A stretch of 64,000 nucleotides of DNA, from the NCBI RefSeq assembly GCF_007992435.1, contig NZ_BKAG01000014.1:62001-126000 (forward strand), read 5' to 3'. Positions 10,415 to 18,458 of this stretch are shown piece after piece (the stretch's first letter is position 1; the number at the start of each line of letters is the position of its first letter). The notes beneath the pieces were generated by a model. The model had not been told where the DNA came from and ran no database searches. It worked only from the letters and a program-made list of their open reading frames with translations. The translations under genes and the position numbers were made by a program. This DNA comes from Prosthecobacter gellanilyticus (lineage in GTDB: Bacteria; Verrucomicrobiota; Verrucomicrobiia; Verrucomicrobiales; Verrucomicrobiaceae).

Positions 10415-10531
10415 GTGGGCTTCTTCAACCTCGCGGAGCTGGCGGATCCGCTGGTGGTGGGTGAGAAGAACATCACAACGAAGATTCTTTCCGGCAAGGT
10501 GGAGCTCACGGTCCCGGCGTCAACGCCTTGA
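10415..10531 (+). pseudogene. 3'-terminal relic of a protease-like/paralogous secreted gene
   Basis: 38 codons plus TGA read VGFFNLAELADPLVV then GEKNITTKILSGKVELT and end in TP. The end of the 3052-7209 protease reads VGFFNLAELADEV, GEKNTTTKIISGKVELT. The DNA is also highly similar. Upstream the frame closes within 21 bases (TAA at 10394-10396) and there is no start codon, so only the 3' end of a paralogue remains. A run of seven A residues lies just upstream of the break point. Confidence 0.85.
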
Positions 10532-10640
10532 GTCCAGAAGGACGATATCTTCAGGGGGGAGACGGCTATACAACGGTCAAGCACCCAGCTTCGACCATTC
10601 GAGAAGTAGTGTCCAAACTACCGGAGGAAGTGCTGGATGT

Positions 10641-10803
10641 AGCATCTTGCAAAACACCTTTCCGAAAAGCACCGGCGGGGAGGTGCCATTGGCGGCGTCA
10701 GGCGCTTGCCTGTTATTTTCAAATAGCAGGCGGCTCACTTTCCTTGCCACTGGCACCTCCGCTCTCAGCGCTTCCTGTTTCGAAATCTGTTTTGCAAGAC
10801 GCT
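10641..10803. repeat. 163-bp imperfect inverted-repeat element
   Basis: The outer arms AGCATCTTGCAAAAC (10641-10655) and GTTTTGCAAGACGCT (10789-10803) pair with a single transition difference. Further in, GGAGGTGCCA pairs with TGGCACCTCC (10751-10760). The centre holds a small hairpin, GCCTGTTATTT / AAATAGCAGGC. The whole stretch can fold into one long stem-loop. It contains no coding sequence and fills most of the space between the relic and the next gene. The shape suggests a non-autonomous (MITE-like) element or a structured RNA; no target-site duplication was recognised. Confidence 0.6.
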
Positions 10804-10840
10804 CTAAAAGCCCGTGAAGAAAAGAGCCTCTTGAAGCATG

Positions 10841-10871
10841 AAAAACCCTCCGGCGTTGCTGCCGGAGGGTT
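10841..10871 (-). terminator. Intrinsic terminator of the 611-aa secreted protein gene
   Basis: AACCCTCCGGC (10844-10854) and GCCGGAGGGTT (10861-10871) form an 11-bp perfect stem with loop GTTGCT. On the minus strand it is followed by five T residues (the A-run 10841-10845), 26 bases beyond the stop of the gene ending at 10897. Confidence 0.9.
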
Positions 10872-10896
10872 GGAAGTCTTTGCCGACAGAAGGATG

Positions 10897-12732
10897 TTAC
10901 TTGACCTTCACGGGGGCAGACTGGTTGTCATAAATGGCAAGCGCAGGGAAAGGGGCAGTAATGCTTTTTGGAACATAAGACGGAAGCCCAGGGATAGCGC
11001 CAAGGTTATAGGTGGCAGACAAGTGCTGAACGTAGAGGGCGAAAATTCCGCTGGCCTGCCCCGTGCTAGTATTGAGGTAGACGACCACTGTGAGGGTGTT
11101 CTTGTAGTTCGTTTTTGTGGCATCAGTGAACAGCAAGGACACCGGGCGGGAGTCACCTGCGAGAGGCACTTTCCGGCCATTGATCGTGAGGGTGGTGAGG
11201 TCGGGGGAAATGGTGAAAGGCACTTTCGTGTCGTTGACCGGCAATCCGCTCATCTTGCCGTTAACCTTGATACCCAAAGCCTCTGAAGGGAGTTTACTCA
11301 AGTCGAACTCCTCAATCCGATGAAACGGATTTACCTCATAGGTGCCCGCGGTGCCGGACGAGATGAGTCCTGGAGGAGGAGTTCCTGTGCCCAGTGGCGT
11401 CAGGACATCTGGGATAGTGATGTCGCCAGCGAGGGTGGTCTGAGTCTTGGCATCCACCGGAGGGAGAATGAAATTACCAGCGGCAAGGGGCACCCCGGCC
11501 TCGGCCGTATTGAGGAGAACGCCCTGGAAGGCGACCTTGCGCTTCACGATCTTGAGCGGGAGCTGCTGGAACCCTACGCCGATTGGCTCTGCGCTCGGAC
11601 CATCTGGATCAAAGATGTCCGTCAGCGTGAAGGTGCCGCTGAAGACACCCGTCGCAGGATCGACTTTGCCGGTCCAGATTTTGGCCCATTCAGCCACCGA
11701 AGAGGGGGCGGAATTATCACCAAAGACAGGGACGAGAGCATTCTTGGCATCGATCGTGAGCTTAAGGGGAAGCGTGCCGAGATATTGGTCGAGATCGAGA
11801 CCAGCACCGCTCACATCAAAACCGAACTGGAAGTTACCACCGACTGTCATGACGCCAAGCAATTGGGCAAGGGTCTGACCTTTGCCTGGAAGCACCCAGG
11901 GCTCCATAGTCAGCAGCAGGGGAAGCGGGCCGAAGCCAGCGCGATAAGACGGGTCCTTGGGGCGGTTTCCAGGCTTGGCATACCAGAAATCAGCCGCAGG
12001 CGCAGTGGCGGTGACCACATGGAATCCATCACTACCATTGGAGACGAGGCTGATCTTGCCGGCGAAATAGCTGCCCGGCACTCTCAAGGCATTCAGGTAC
12101 AGGCGGTAGCCACGATTGGCATCTGGCAGAAGGGAGGCGGTGAGGGCGGTGCCATCCGAAAGCTTGCCCGCAAGCTTCAGCACGCCAGCGGCGTCCACGG
12201 TGCCTGCAGCGTAACCGGAGCCGGAAGGCCCGACGGCCACATTTCCAGAAGGTGTGAAAGCAAGGGTGTATTTACCCGGCAACTTGTCTGTGGCGGTCTT
12301 GGCACGGGGAGTCAGCTTCGCGCCCGTCGTAGCGACGCGATTGGTCGCGCCTGTCAGGGTGAGGGTGGATTCCAGGGCCTGTCCCAGGTTTTTGATCGCC
12401 AGAGACAGTCCAAAGGCGGGCAGAGTAGCACCGCGGCTGATATTGATCACGGCTGGAGAGGTCGTAGCGAGATCCGATCCCGCGTCATAACCAAATGTGG
12501 CCAAAAACGGATATACCTTGCTGTCATCGATTGTCAGCTTGCCAGTAGCCTTGCCGGTGCTGGTTGTAGTGAGGGTGATAAAGCCAGCCGGTGTGCCAGT
12601 GGCCTCATCCCCAGTGAAGAGGAGGGCTTCATAGCTACCGACGTGGGAGGCAGGGAGGACCGGAGCCACCGCTGCAAATGCAGAGGTAGAGGCCACCAGG
12701 AGAACGACTAGGTGTTTTAACAGGTTCTTCAT
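10897..12732 (-). CDS. Secreted repeat-domain protein sharing the protease's C-terminal domain
   Basis: 611 residues with a signal peptide ([20 protein letters not shown], cut before AVAP). No enzyme motif is visible. The protein is built from beta-rich modules of the pattern G-x-Y-x-x-x-(F/L)... [21 protein letters not shown]... FYAGK-type segments. These align with the C-terminal 370 residues of the protease at 3052-7209 ([19 protein letters not shown] against ATGLISGGFTLKDNDPLDA). The relation to the protease tail is seen directly; a role as a cell-surface or matrix protein is inference. It ends in a strong terminator and its start is about 140 bases from the divergent SDR gene. Confidence 0.8.
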   Translation of the reverse strand: MKNLLKHLVVLLVASTSAFAAVAPVLPASHVGSYEALLFTGDEATGTPAGFITLTTTSTGKATGKLTIDDSKVYPFLATFGYDAGSDLATTSPAVINISRGATLPAFGLSLAIKNLGQALESTLTLTGATNRVATTGAKLTPRAKTATDKLPGKYTLAFTPSGNVAVGPSGSGYAAGTVDAAGVLKLAGKLSDGTALTASLLPDANRGYRLYLNALRVPGSYFAGKISLVSNGSDGFHVVTATAPAADFWYAKPGNRPKDPSYRAGFGPLPLLLTMEPWVLPGKGQTLAQLLGVMTVGGNFQFGFDVSGAGLDLDQYLGTLPLKLTIDAKNALVPVFGDNSAPSSVAEWAKIWTGKVDPATGVFSGTFTLTDIFDPDGPSAEPIGVGFQQLPLKIVKRKVAFQGVLLNTAEAGVPLAAGNFILPPVDAKTQTTLAGDITIPDVLTPLGTGTPPPGLISSGTAGTYEVNPFHRIEEFDLSKLPSEALGIKVNGKMSGLPVNDTKVPFTISPDLTTLTINGRKVPLAGDSRPVSLLFTDATKTNYKNTLTVVVYLNTSTGQASGIFALYVQHLSATYNLGAIPGLPSYVPKSITAPFPALAIYDNQSAPVKVK

Positions 12733-12872
12733 GTAAGAGGTGTATTGGGAGCGCTGGTAGATGCACCAAAACGACTGATCTTCAAGCTTCCTTGCCTGTC
12801 AGTTGTGTTTCTCCATTCGACACCGCCGTATCGCTTGCTCTAAATTCAGCGATCCCCCCATTTGACCGCCCC

Positions 12873-13658
12873 ATGTCCACCTCCTCCATTTTTGAGCTCT
12901 TTTCTCTTCAAGGCCAGACCGCAGTTGTGATCGGCGGCACGGGCGAACTCTGCGGCGCCATCGCGGAAGGCTTTGCGTCCGCAGGTGCGGAGGTGGTGCT
13001 GGTGGGCCGCGATCCGGCGAAGGCGGAGAAGCGCCTGGAGGCCATCCATGCCGCCGGTGGTGAAGGCTACTTCGTGAGCGCTGATGCTGGCCGCAAGGCG
13101 GACCTGCAACTGCTGCTGGATCAGGTGCAGGAGCGCTCCGGCGGCTGCCACATCCTTGTCAATGGAGCTGGAGTGAACTCCCCTACCCCGTTCCTCGACA
13201 TCCCTGAGGAAGAGTTTGACCGCATCATGAACATCAACACGAAGGGTGTGTTCCTGGCCTGCCAGGTGTTTGGCAAATACTTCGTGGAGAACAAGATCCC
13301 GGCGTCCATCATCAACCTGGGCTCGATGTCCGGCCTGATCCCGCTGAGCCGTGTGTTCACCTACAGCATGTCCAAGGGCGCGGTGCACAACCTGAGCAAG
13401 AATCTGGCGCGCGAGTGGGCCCCTAACAACATCCGTGTCAACACGCTGGTCCCCGGCTTCTTCCCGGCGGAGCAGAACAAGAAGGTGCTGGTGCCTGAGC
13501 GCGTGGCGAAAATCATGGGCCACACACCGATGGGCCGCTTCGGCGAGTCCCGCGAGCTCGTGGGTGCGGCGCTGCTGCTGGCCTCCAACGCAGCCTCCTC
13601 CTTCATCACCGGTCATGAGATGGTGGTGGATGGTGGTTATGCCTCCATGACGATCTGA
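12873..13658 (+). CDS. SDR-family NAD(P)-dependent oxidoreductase (mannonate/gluconate dehydrogenase-like)
   Basis: 261 residues; the ATG at 12873 is used because earlier in-frame residues are not SDR-like. The cofactor loop G21-G-T-G-E-L-C-G28 replaces the usual TGxxxGIG with a leading Gly. NGAG97-100, Ser141/Ser143 (LGSMSG), Tyr154 and Lys158 (TYSMSKGA) complete the classical SDR active site. The C-terminal [12 protein letters not shown] is typical of sugar-acid dehydrogenases such as D-mannonate oxidoreductase or gluconate 5-dehydrogenase. Cytoplasmic. The exact sugar acid cannot be decided from the sequence, and no uronate-pathway neighbours are present. Confidence 0.9.
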   Translation: MSTSSIFELFSLQGQTAVVIGGTGELCGAIAEGFASAGAEVVLVGRDPAKAEKRLEAIHAAGGEGYFVSADAGRKADLQLLLDQVQERSGGCHILVNGAGVNSPTPFLDIPEEEFDRIMNINTKGVFLACQVFGKYFVENKIPASIINLGSMSGLIPLSRVFTYSMSKGAVHNLSKNLAREWAPNNIRVNTLVPGFFPAEQNKKVLVPERVAKIMGHTPMGRFGESRELVGAALLLASNAASSFITGHEMVVDGGYASMTI

Positions 13659-13764
13659 TCTGATTTTAGCCGCCCCAACGGTTAACCAACATTGAAGAAT
13701 GTAGAAAGATGAGGGTAGAAATATTTCAGCCACTCTTTCCAACCCATTTTTCTACATCAACTCT

Positions 13765-13792
13765 GAACTGAGAACCGAGAACCGTGAACTCG
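13765..13792 (+). repeat. Period-7 degenerate array (GAACYGA type)
   Basis: Four consecutive heptamers GAACTGA-GAACCGA-GAACCGT-GAACTCG sit in the space before the small gene at 13841. The same heptamer type, reverse-complemented, forms the larger array at 17827-17908. Confidence 0.65.
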
Positions 13793-13840
13793 CCCTCCTG
13801 GACACCTCCGAACACTGTGAACCTCGTTGATCTGGGGTTC

Positions 13841-14068
13841 ATGGACTCACGCAGCAAGCTCATCGACCTGGCTGCCTTCCTGGACCGTGTGCAGAAGGCT
13901 GGGCAGGAGGGTGACTTCCGCGTGCAGGCTCTGAAGAACGCGATCAAGCTGCTTTCGCAAGACCAGCCGACGCGCGCCAAGGAGGTGCTGCTGAGCTTCA
14001 GTGATCCGAGCAGCGAGCCGATTGAGAAGGCGACGATGCAGGGGGCGATCGGCGCTTTTAAGGGATAG
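13841..14068 (+). CDS. Small helical protein of unknown function
   Basis: 75 residues from ATG 13841 (an in-frame start 57 bases upstream exists, but its residues are encoded partly by repeat sequence). The sequence is predicted helical (RSKLIDLAAFLDRVQKAGQ, VQALKNAIKLLSQD) with no cysteines or known motif. It lies between the SDR gene and the TatD-like hydrolase gene, all in one direction. The high-GC codon use matches the neighbours, which supports it being real. No function assigned. Confidence 0.6.
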   Translation: MDSRSKLIDLAAFLDRVQKAGQEGDFRVQALKNAIKLLSQDQPTRAKEVLLSFSDPSSEPIEKATMQGAIGAFKG

Positions 14069-14079
14069 CCGAGGGAGCC

Positions 14080-14225
14080 GTTCACGGTGGTTGACGATGG
14101 TTTACAGTTGTTGACCGTTGTTTCCCAAACCACCAGACGGCCTAACCAACAAATCTCATCTTCTTCATCGGCCTGGTCAAACTACCGTCAACGATCGTAA
14201 ACAACCGTCAACCACTGTAAACTTC
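14080..14225. repeat. Inverted pair of period-10 degenerate arrays
   Basis: Left array: GTTCACGGTG-GTTGACGATG-GTTTACAGTT-GTTGACCGTT-GTTTCCC from 14080. Right array, in inverse orientation: GTCAAACTAC-CGTCAACGAT-CGTAAACAAC-CGTCAACCAC-TGTAAAC, 14176-14222. Each unit is 10 bases with the core GTTKAC or its complement GTMAAC. The two arrays face one another across about 50 bases and end ten bases before the next gene start. Confidence 0.7.
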
Positions 14226-14234
14226 CCCGCTGCC

Positions 14235-15035
14235 ATGCCTTACATCGAACCTCACGGCCACATGGTCAGCCGGACCACCGACGACTACGAGCGCATGGCG
14301 CTGGCGGGCTGCCAGGTGATCTGCGAACCGGCGTTCTGGGCCGGGTTTGACCGGGCATCCGCCCATGGCTTCTACGACTACTTCCGCCAGATCACGGAGT
14401 ATGAGCCGAAGCGCGCGGCGAGGTTTGGCATCCAGCATTTCTGCTGGCTGTGCATCAATCCGAAGGAAGCCGAGGACACGAAGCTGGCGGACGAGGTGAT
14501 CGCTCTAATCCCGCAGTTTTTACATCTCCCGAATGTGCTCGGCATTGGCGAGATCGGGCTGAACAAGAACAGCCGCAATGAGTTGCGCATCTTTGAGCAG
14601 CATGTGCAACTGGCTCAGGATCACAATCAGCTGGTGCTGATCCACACACCGCATCTGGAAGACAAGCTGAAGGGCACCAAGCTCATCGTGCAGGCGCTGA
14701 AGAACTTCCCGAAGATCACGCCGGATCGTGTGATCATTGATCATGTGGAAGAGCACACGATCGATCATGTGCTGGACCAAGGTTTCTGGGCGGGCATCAC
14801 GCTTTATCCGGAGAGCAAATGCACACCACATCGGGCGATCGACATGCTGGAGCATCGCCGTGCGGAGCGGATCTGGATGAACAGCGCGTGTGACTGGGGT
14901 GTGAGTGATCCACTGGCCGTGCCGAAGACTATGCAGGCCATGCGCCAGCGCGGCTGGTCGCCAGAGATGATCCAGCAGGTGGCGTGGGAAAATCCGCGCA
15001 CTTTCATGGCACAAGGCGGGAAGTTTTCGCTGTGA
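14235..15035 (+). CDS. TatD-family metal-dependent hydrolase (EboB-like)
   Basis: 266 residues from ATG 14235. The N-terminal metal-binding pair is H-G-H in YIEPHGHMVSRTTDDY. Further family segments are GIGEIGLNKNS, LVLIHTPHLEDK, DRVIIDHVEEHT, GFWAGITLYPESKC and SACDWGVSDPLAVPKT. The set matches TatD-like amidohydrolases found in the Ebo clusters that affect eustigmatophyte/cyanobacterial-type metabolite export. Here none of the other Ebo genes (UbiA-like prenyltransferase, dehydroquinate-synthase-like, isomerase-like) is adjacent, so the pathway assignment is open. Cytoplasmic. The short space upstream is occupied by the period-10 arrays. Confidence 0.85.
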   Translation: MPYIEPHGHMVSRTTDDYERMALAGCQVICEPAFWAGFDRASAHGFYDYFRQITEYEPKRAARFGIQHFCWLCINPKEAEDTKLADEVIALIPQFLHLPNVLGIGEIGLNKNSRNELRIFEQHVQLAQDHNQLVLIHTPHLEDKLKGTKLIVQALKNFPKITPDRVIIDHVEEHTIDHVLDQGFWAGITLYPESKCTPHRAIDMLEHRRAERIWMNSACDWGVSDPLAVPKTMQAMRQRGWSPEMIQQVAWENPRTFMAQGGKFSL

Positions 15036-15089
15036 GGCGGCGTTGATGCTGGCGGTCTGGGAATGCCTCCCGACACGCCAACATCACGC

Positions 15090-16052
15090 ATGAAACTCGT
15101 CTTATCCCTCTGCCTGCTCACCAGCATCGCCTTTGCGGCGGAAACCCCGGCTCAGAAGAAGCCCGCGGAAGCCGCCAAGAAGCCTGCGGCTGCCCCCAAA
15201 AAGGTCTATCCAAAGAACCCGACGCCGACGGCGGCCAATGTGAAATATGGCCCGCATGAGCGGAATGTCTTCGACTTCTGGCAGGCGAAGTCTGACAAGC
15301 CCACGCCGCTGCTTTTCTACATCCACGGCGGTGGCTGGATGGCGGGTGACAAGGCAGGTATCTCGGTGGAGCCGTATTTGAAGGAGGGCATCTCCGTGGT
15401 GTCCATCAACTACCGCTACATTTCCCAGGCGCAGGAAGTGGTGCCCCCGGTGAAGGCGCCGCTGCATGATGCGGCACGCGCGCTGCAGTTGGTACGCAGC
15501 AAGGCGGGTGAGTGGAACATCGACAAGGCACGCATCGGCGCGAGCGGTGGCTCCGCAGGCGCCTGCTCCAGCCTCTGGCTGGCCTTTCATCCGGACCTGG
15601 CGGATGCGAAGAGCGAAGATCCGATCGCCCGTGAGTCCACACGCCTCTGGTGCGCGGCGGTGAACGGTGCGCAGACGACGCTGGACCCACAGCAGATGAA
15701 GGAGTGGACCCCTAACAGCAAGTATGGTGGTCATGCCTTCCTGACGAAGGCTGAGGGCAATGACTTCGCGGCCTTCCTGAAGGCTCGTGAGAAGATCCTT
15801 CCATGGATCGCAGAGTATTCACCCTATGCGCTGGTGACGTCGGATGATCCGCCGATCTACATGAACTACGGTCCGCCGCCTGCCCTGGGCCAGGAGCAGA
15901 AGGACCCGACGCACACCGCGAACTTCGGCGTGAAGCTGCAGGAACACTGCAAGGCGAATGGCGTGGCTTGTGACCTCTACTACAGCGGTGTCACGGGTGT
16001 GCCGGCGAGCTCCACGGAGTATCTCATCAAGAAGCTCAAGGAAGTGAAGTGA
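15090..16052 (+). CDS. Secreted alpha/beta-hydrolase esterase
   Basis: 320 residues from ATG 15090, which starts a signal peptide (MKLVLSLCLLTSIAFAAE); a start 27 bases upstream would spoil it. A Lys/Ala/Pro-rich linker (about 17-45) precedes the hydrolase fold. The oxyanion motif is H79-G-G-G-W83 and the nucleophile is Ser155 in G-G-S155-A-G, as in the HSL/BD-FAE carboxylesterases. The segment FDFWQAKSDKPTPLLFYIHG is typical of planctomycete/verrucomicrobial homologues. It probably acts in the periplasm on acyl or acetyl esters, perhaps of polysaccharides. A good terminator follows. Confidence 0.88.
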   Translation: MKLVLSLCLLTSIAFAAETPAQKKPAEAAKKPAAAPKKVYPKNPTPTAANVKYGPHERNVFDFWQAKSDKPTPLLFYIHGGGWMAGDKAGISVEPYLKEGISVVSINYRYISQAQEVVPPVKAPLHDAARALQLVRSKAGEWNIDKARIGASGGSAGACSSLWLAFHPDLADAKSEDPIARESTRLWCAAVNGAQTTLDPQQMKEWTPNSKYGGHAFLTKAEGNDFAAFLKAREKILPWIAEYSPYALVTSDDPPIYMNYGPPPALGQEQKDPTHTANFGVKLQEHCKANGVACDLYYSGVTGVPASSTEYLIKKLKEVK

Positions 16053-16104
16053 GCTGAGGGAGGGAACTCCTGGAATGATGGAGTTTTGGAGTGATGAAAA
16101 ACAG

Positions 16105-16135
16105 AATGGCGGGCATACGTGCCCGCCATTTTTTT
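16105..16135 (+). terminator. Intrinsic terminator after esterase gene
   Basis: AATGGCGGGCA (16105-16115) pairs perfectly with TGCCCGCCATT (16120-16130) around loop TACG, followed by a T-run. It lies 52 bases after the esterase stop. Confidence 0.92.
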
Positions 16136-16168
16136 GTGCCTAGATTTGTGGATTAACCAAGAGTTTTG

Positions 16169-16256
16169 AACCGCTAATGAGACGCTGATATGACGCTAAT
16201 ACTCAGAGGGGTTTTCTCTTCTTTATTAGCGTTTCATTAACGTCTAATTAGCGGTT
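16169..16256. repeat. 88-bp palindromic intergenic repeat, copy 1
   Basis: Starts AACCGCTAATGAGACGCT and ends AGCGTTTCATTAACG then TCTAATTAGCGGTT, so the ends are inverted repeats (AACCGCTAAT / ATTAGCGGTT). The centre CAGAGGGGTTTTCTCTTC is a spacer. A second copy with the same order of motifs lies at 20847-20933. Confidence 0.8.
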
Positions 16257-16277
16257 GGAAAATTCTGGGCTCGCAGA

Positions 16278-17813
16278 TTATTCTTCGAGGAGGCCTTTGG
16301 CGATGATGCGGTCGACGGGGTTGAAGTCGTCGGTGAAGACGGAGCCGTTCAGGGGGAGCTGGTTGGAGGCGAGGTAGCTTCGGGTGACGCGGTTCTGCCA
16401 GGTGCCGTTGGCGTAGAAGCGGTCGGTGAGCAGCGGCTTCCAGTCCTGGCGGGAGGCGAGGATGATGATGTTCTGGGACATGGTAGGCGCGCCGTGCACG
16501 GCGAAGGCTTCGACATGAGGGAAGACGGTGCGCAGCGTGGCCAGGAGGCCGGAGAGGAGCTCGGCGCGCTCACCTTTCGCAGCGGAGATGGCGTTCATGA
16601 CGAAGGTGCCTTCGGGGGTGAGATGATCAGCAATGAGCTGGAAGAACTCCTTGGTGACGAGATGCGATGGGATGGAGCGCACGCCGGCGTAGGCATCGCC
16701 AAAAATGAGATCCCACTTTTGGTTCGTCTGTTCATTGAGGAAGCGGCGGGCATCGCCGGCATGAGCATTCACGCGGGGATGGTCAGCGAGCTTGAAGAAC
16801 TTTTTTCCGACTTCGATGACCTCGGGATCGATCTCGGCGACGTCGACCTTGGCTTCAGGGAACTCGCGGGAGAGGGCCTCGGGCATGCCGAAGGCTCCGG
16901 CGCCGATGAAGAGGGCGCTGTCGATCTTCGGCTGGTCTTTCAGCAACGGCAGACGCCAGTAGTGCTGGTAGTCCATGACCAGGGAGCCATCATCCGGGTT
17001 CATGGCACCTTCCGGGGTGGAGTCGAGACGAAGCAGGCGCTGCTTGTGCGGGCTAACGCCGGTCTCGGAGATTTCGATGCGGTGATAGAAGGACTCCTTC
17101 ACGAAGAGCACGTCCTTGCCAGGCTGCTCATTCGCCTGAGAAGAGAAGCCCGCGATGATGGGAGCAAGTACAGCGAGGATGCCGGCCTTCTTGGTGCTCT
17201 TGTTCAGGAAGAAGGCGACGAGGGCCAGGATCACCAGCAGCACGCCGCAGCCGAGGAAGATGCTGCGCACGCCGAAGTGGGAGAGCAGGACAAAGCCGGA
17301 GAGGAAGGTGCCCACAAAGCTGCCCAAGGAACCGAGCATGGAGATGGTGCCTGCGGCAGCGCCGACATGCGTGTCTTTCTGCGTGAGACTATAGAGTCTG
17401 ACGGCGGCAGGAGAAACCGCGCCGAGCAACGCGCCAGGGATGGCGAAGAGGAAGAGCGAGAGCATGACGGAACCGCCGATCATGCCACTGGAGGAGAAGC
17501 TCTGACCAAAGCCGAGATGCAGCGGCGGAATGAGGAAGGTCAGCAGCGCTGAACCGCCTAACAAAAAGCCCAACAACCCAAGATGCGCGTGTTTGTCCAC
17601 CAACCGACCACCGAGGAAACCACCGGCGCTGAAGGCGATGAGGATGACGCCGATAAGGGCGGTCCAGGTGTAGACGCTATTCCCAAAGATGGGGGCGAGC
17701 AGGCGGAAGGCACAGATCTCAATGACCATCATGGCGGCTCCGGCGAGGAAGCAGGCGGCTCCGAGATACAGGCGGGTGGGTAGCGGAGAGGGAGTGGGGG
17801 CAGGGCGGGACAT
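16278..17813 (-). CDS. Fused membrane-transporter-like / spermidine-synthase-like protein
   Basis: 511 residues. The N-terminal about 240 residues hold roughly seven or eight hydrophobic helices (for example LGAACFLAGAAMMVIEICAF, ALIGVILIAFSAGGFLGGRL). The C-terminal half is an aminopropyltransferase-like Rossmann domain: ALFIGAGAFGMPEALSR (nucleotide loop), VDVAEIDPEVIEVGKKFF, and GDARRFLNE with DLIFGDAYAGV. This architecture is known as fused MFS/spermidine synthase. The decarboxylated-SAM-binding Asp and catalytic Asp positions look partly conserved, but whether it makes polyamines is not established for this family. Inner membrane. Transcribed away from the lipoprotein gene at 17931, across a repeat-filled spacer. 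Confidence 0.87.
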   Translation of the reverse strand: MSRPAPTPSPLPTRLYLGAACFLAGAAMMVIEICAFRLLAPIFGNSVYTWTALIGVILIAFSAGGFLGGRLVDKHAHLGLLGFLLGGSALLTFLIPPLHLGFGQSFSSSGMIGGSVMLSLFLFAIPGALLGAVSPAAVRLYSLTQKDTHVGAAAGTISMLGSLGSFVGTFLSGFVLLSHFGVRSIFLGCGVLLVILALVAFFLNKSTKKAGILAVLAPIIAGFSSQANEQPGKDVLFVKESFYHRIEISETGVSPHKQRLLRLDSTPEGAMNPDDGSLVMDYQHYWRLPLLKDQPKIDSALFIGAGAFGMPEALSREFPEAKVDVAEIDPEVIEVGKKFFKLADHPRVNAHAGDARRFLNEQTNQKWDLIFGDAYAGVRSIPSHLVTKEFFQLIADHLTPEGTFVMNAISAAKGERAELLSGLLATLRTVFPHVEAFAVHGAPTMSQNIIILASRQDWKPLLTDRFYANGTWQNRVTRSYLASNQLPLNGSVFTDDFNPVDRIIAKGLLEE

Positions 17814-17826
17814 GGGGACAGAAAAA

Positions 17827-17908
17827 GTTCTCGGTTCGCGGTTCTCAGTTCACGGTTTTCCAAGCAGTGGTTTGTTCCTCGTTCTTGGTTCCTGGTTCTT
17901 CGTTTCCA
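17827..17908 (-). repeat. Period-7 degenerate array (GTTCNNG type)
   Basis: Successive heptamers GTTCTCG-GTTCGCG-GTTCTCA-GTTCACG-GTTTTCC, a 12-base break, then GTTCCTC-GTTCTTG-GTTCCTG-GTTCTTC-GTTTCC. It fills the spacer between the MFS/spermidine synthase start and the lipoprotein stop. It is the reverse complement type of the array at 13765-13792. Confidence 0.8.
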
Positions 17909-17930
17909 GGGGAGGGCTTGGACGGAAGGA

Positions 17931-18407
17931 TCAGTCGTTGTAGAAGATCAGAGCGCCGATCTTCCAGCCTTCGGAGGTCTTGATGAGCGTGAAGAAATCT
18001 GTGCCGGTGACGGTGCTGCGGCCCTTGGTGAGCTTCCAGCGGACCTCGGCCTGAGCCACGCGGCCATCACCGGAGATCTTCATGCCGGTGGGGACCTCGG
18101 TCATGGGCTCAGGGGAGCGCTCGTGACCGATCTTTTGACCGTGGAGGAAATCTGTGAGGCCCTGGCTGGAGGCGCTGCCGCCGCTTTCCACGAAGGTAAC
18201 GCGGGCGGTGGGGTGGAAGCAGGAGCCGTAGCCGTCCATGTCCTTCGCGGACCAGGTGGAGAAGTATCGGTTCAGGAAGGCCTCAACGCCTGCCTGCTCC
18301 TGATGAGCAGCCTGGGTGCAGGAGGCGATGATGAGAGTGAATGCGCAGAGCAGCCCCTGGATGACATGCCTGGCCTTGAGTTTTGCGCTTCGGGTTTTGT
18401 GTCTCAT
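17931..18407 (-). CDS. Lipoprotein with SnoaL/NTF2-like domain
   Basis: 158 residues. A basic N-terminus is followed by a hydrophobic stretch and lipobox LIIASC, with the lipidated Cys near residue 30. The mature part (AFLNRYFSTWSAKDMDGYGS, CFHPTARVTFVE, VRWKLTKGRSTVTGTDFFTLIKTSEGWKI) has the cone-shaped SnoaL-like/NTF2 pattern of a nuclear-transport-factor-2 fold. These domains bind small ligands or act as small enzymes; none can be named. Membrane-anchored on the outer face of the inner membrane or in the outer membrane. Confidence 0.82.
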   Translation of the reverse strand: MRHKTRSAKLKARHVIQGLLCAFTLIIASCTQAAHQEQAGVEAFLNRYFSTWSAKDMDGYGSCFHPTARVTFVESGGSASSQGLTDFLHGQKIGHERSPEPMTEVPTGMKISGDGRVAQAEVRWKLTKGRSTVTGTDFFTLIKTSEGWKIGALIFYND

Positions 18408-18458
18408 TCGATCGGATTTCGGGTTTCGTTATTCCGCGCAGAGCGCCCGTCACGTCAC

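Noticed and set aside
11320-12711. 463-codon rightward open frame opposite the 611-aa secreted protein
   Set aside because: The opposite strand has a signal peptide, a terminator and homology to the protease tail, so this frame is a shadow.
12846-13742. 298-codon leftward open frame opposite the SDR gene
   Set aside because: The rightward frame has the full SDR active site; the leftward one has none.
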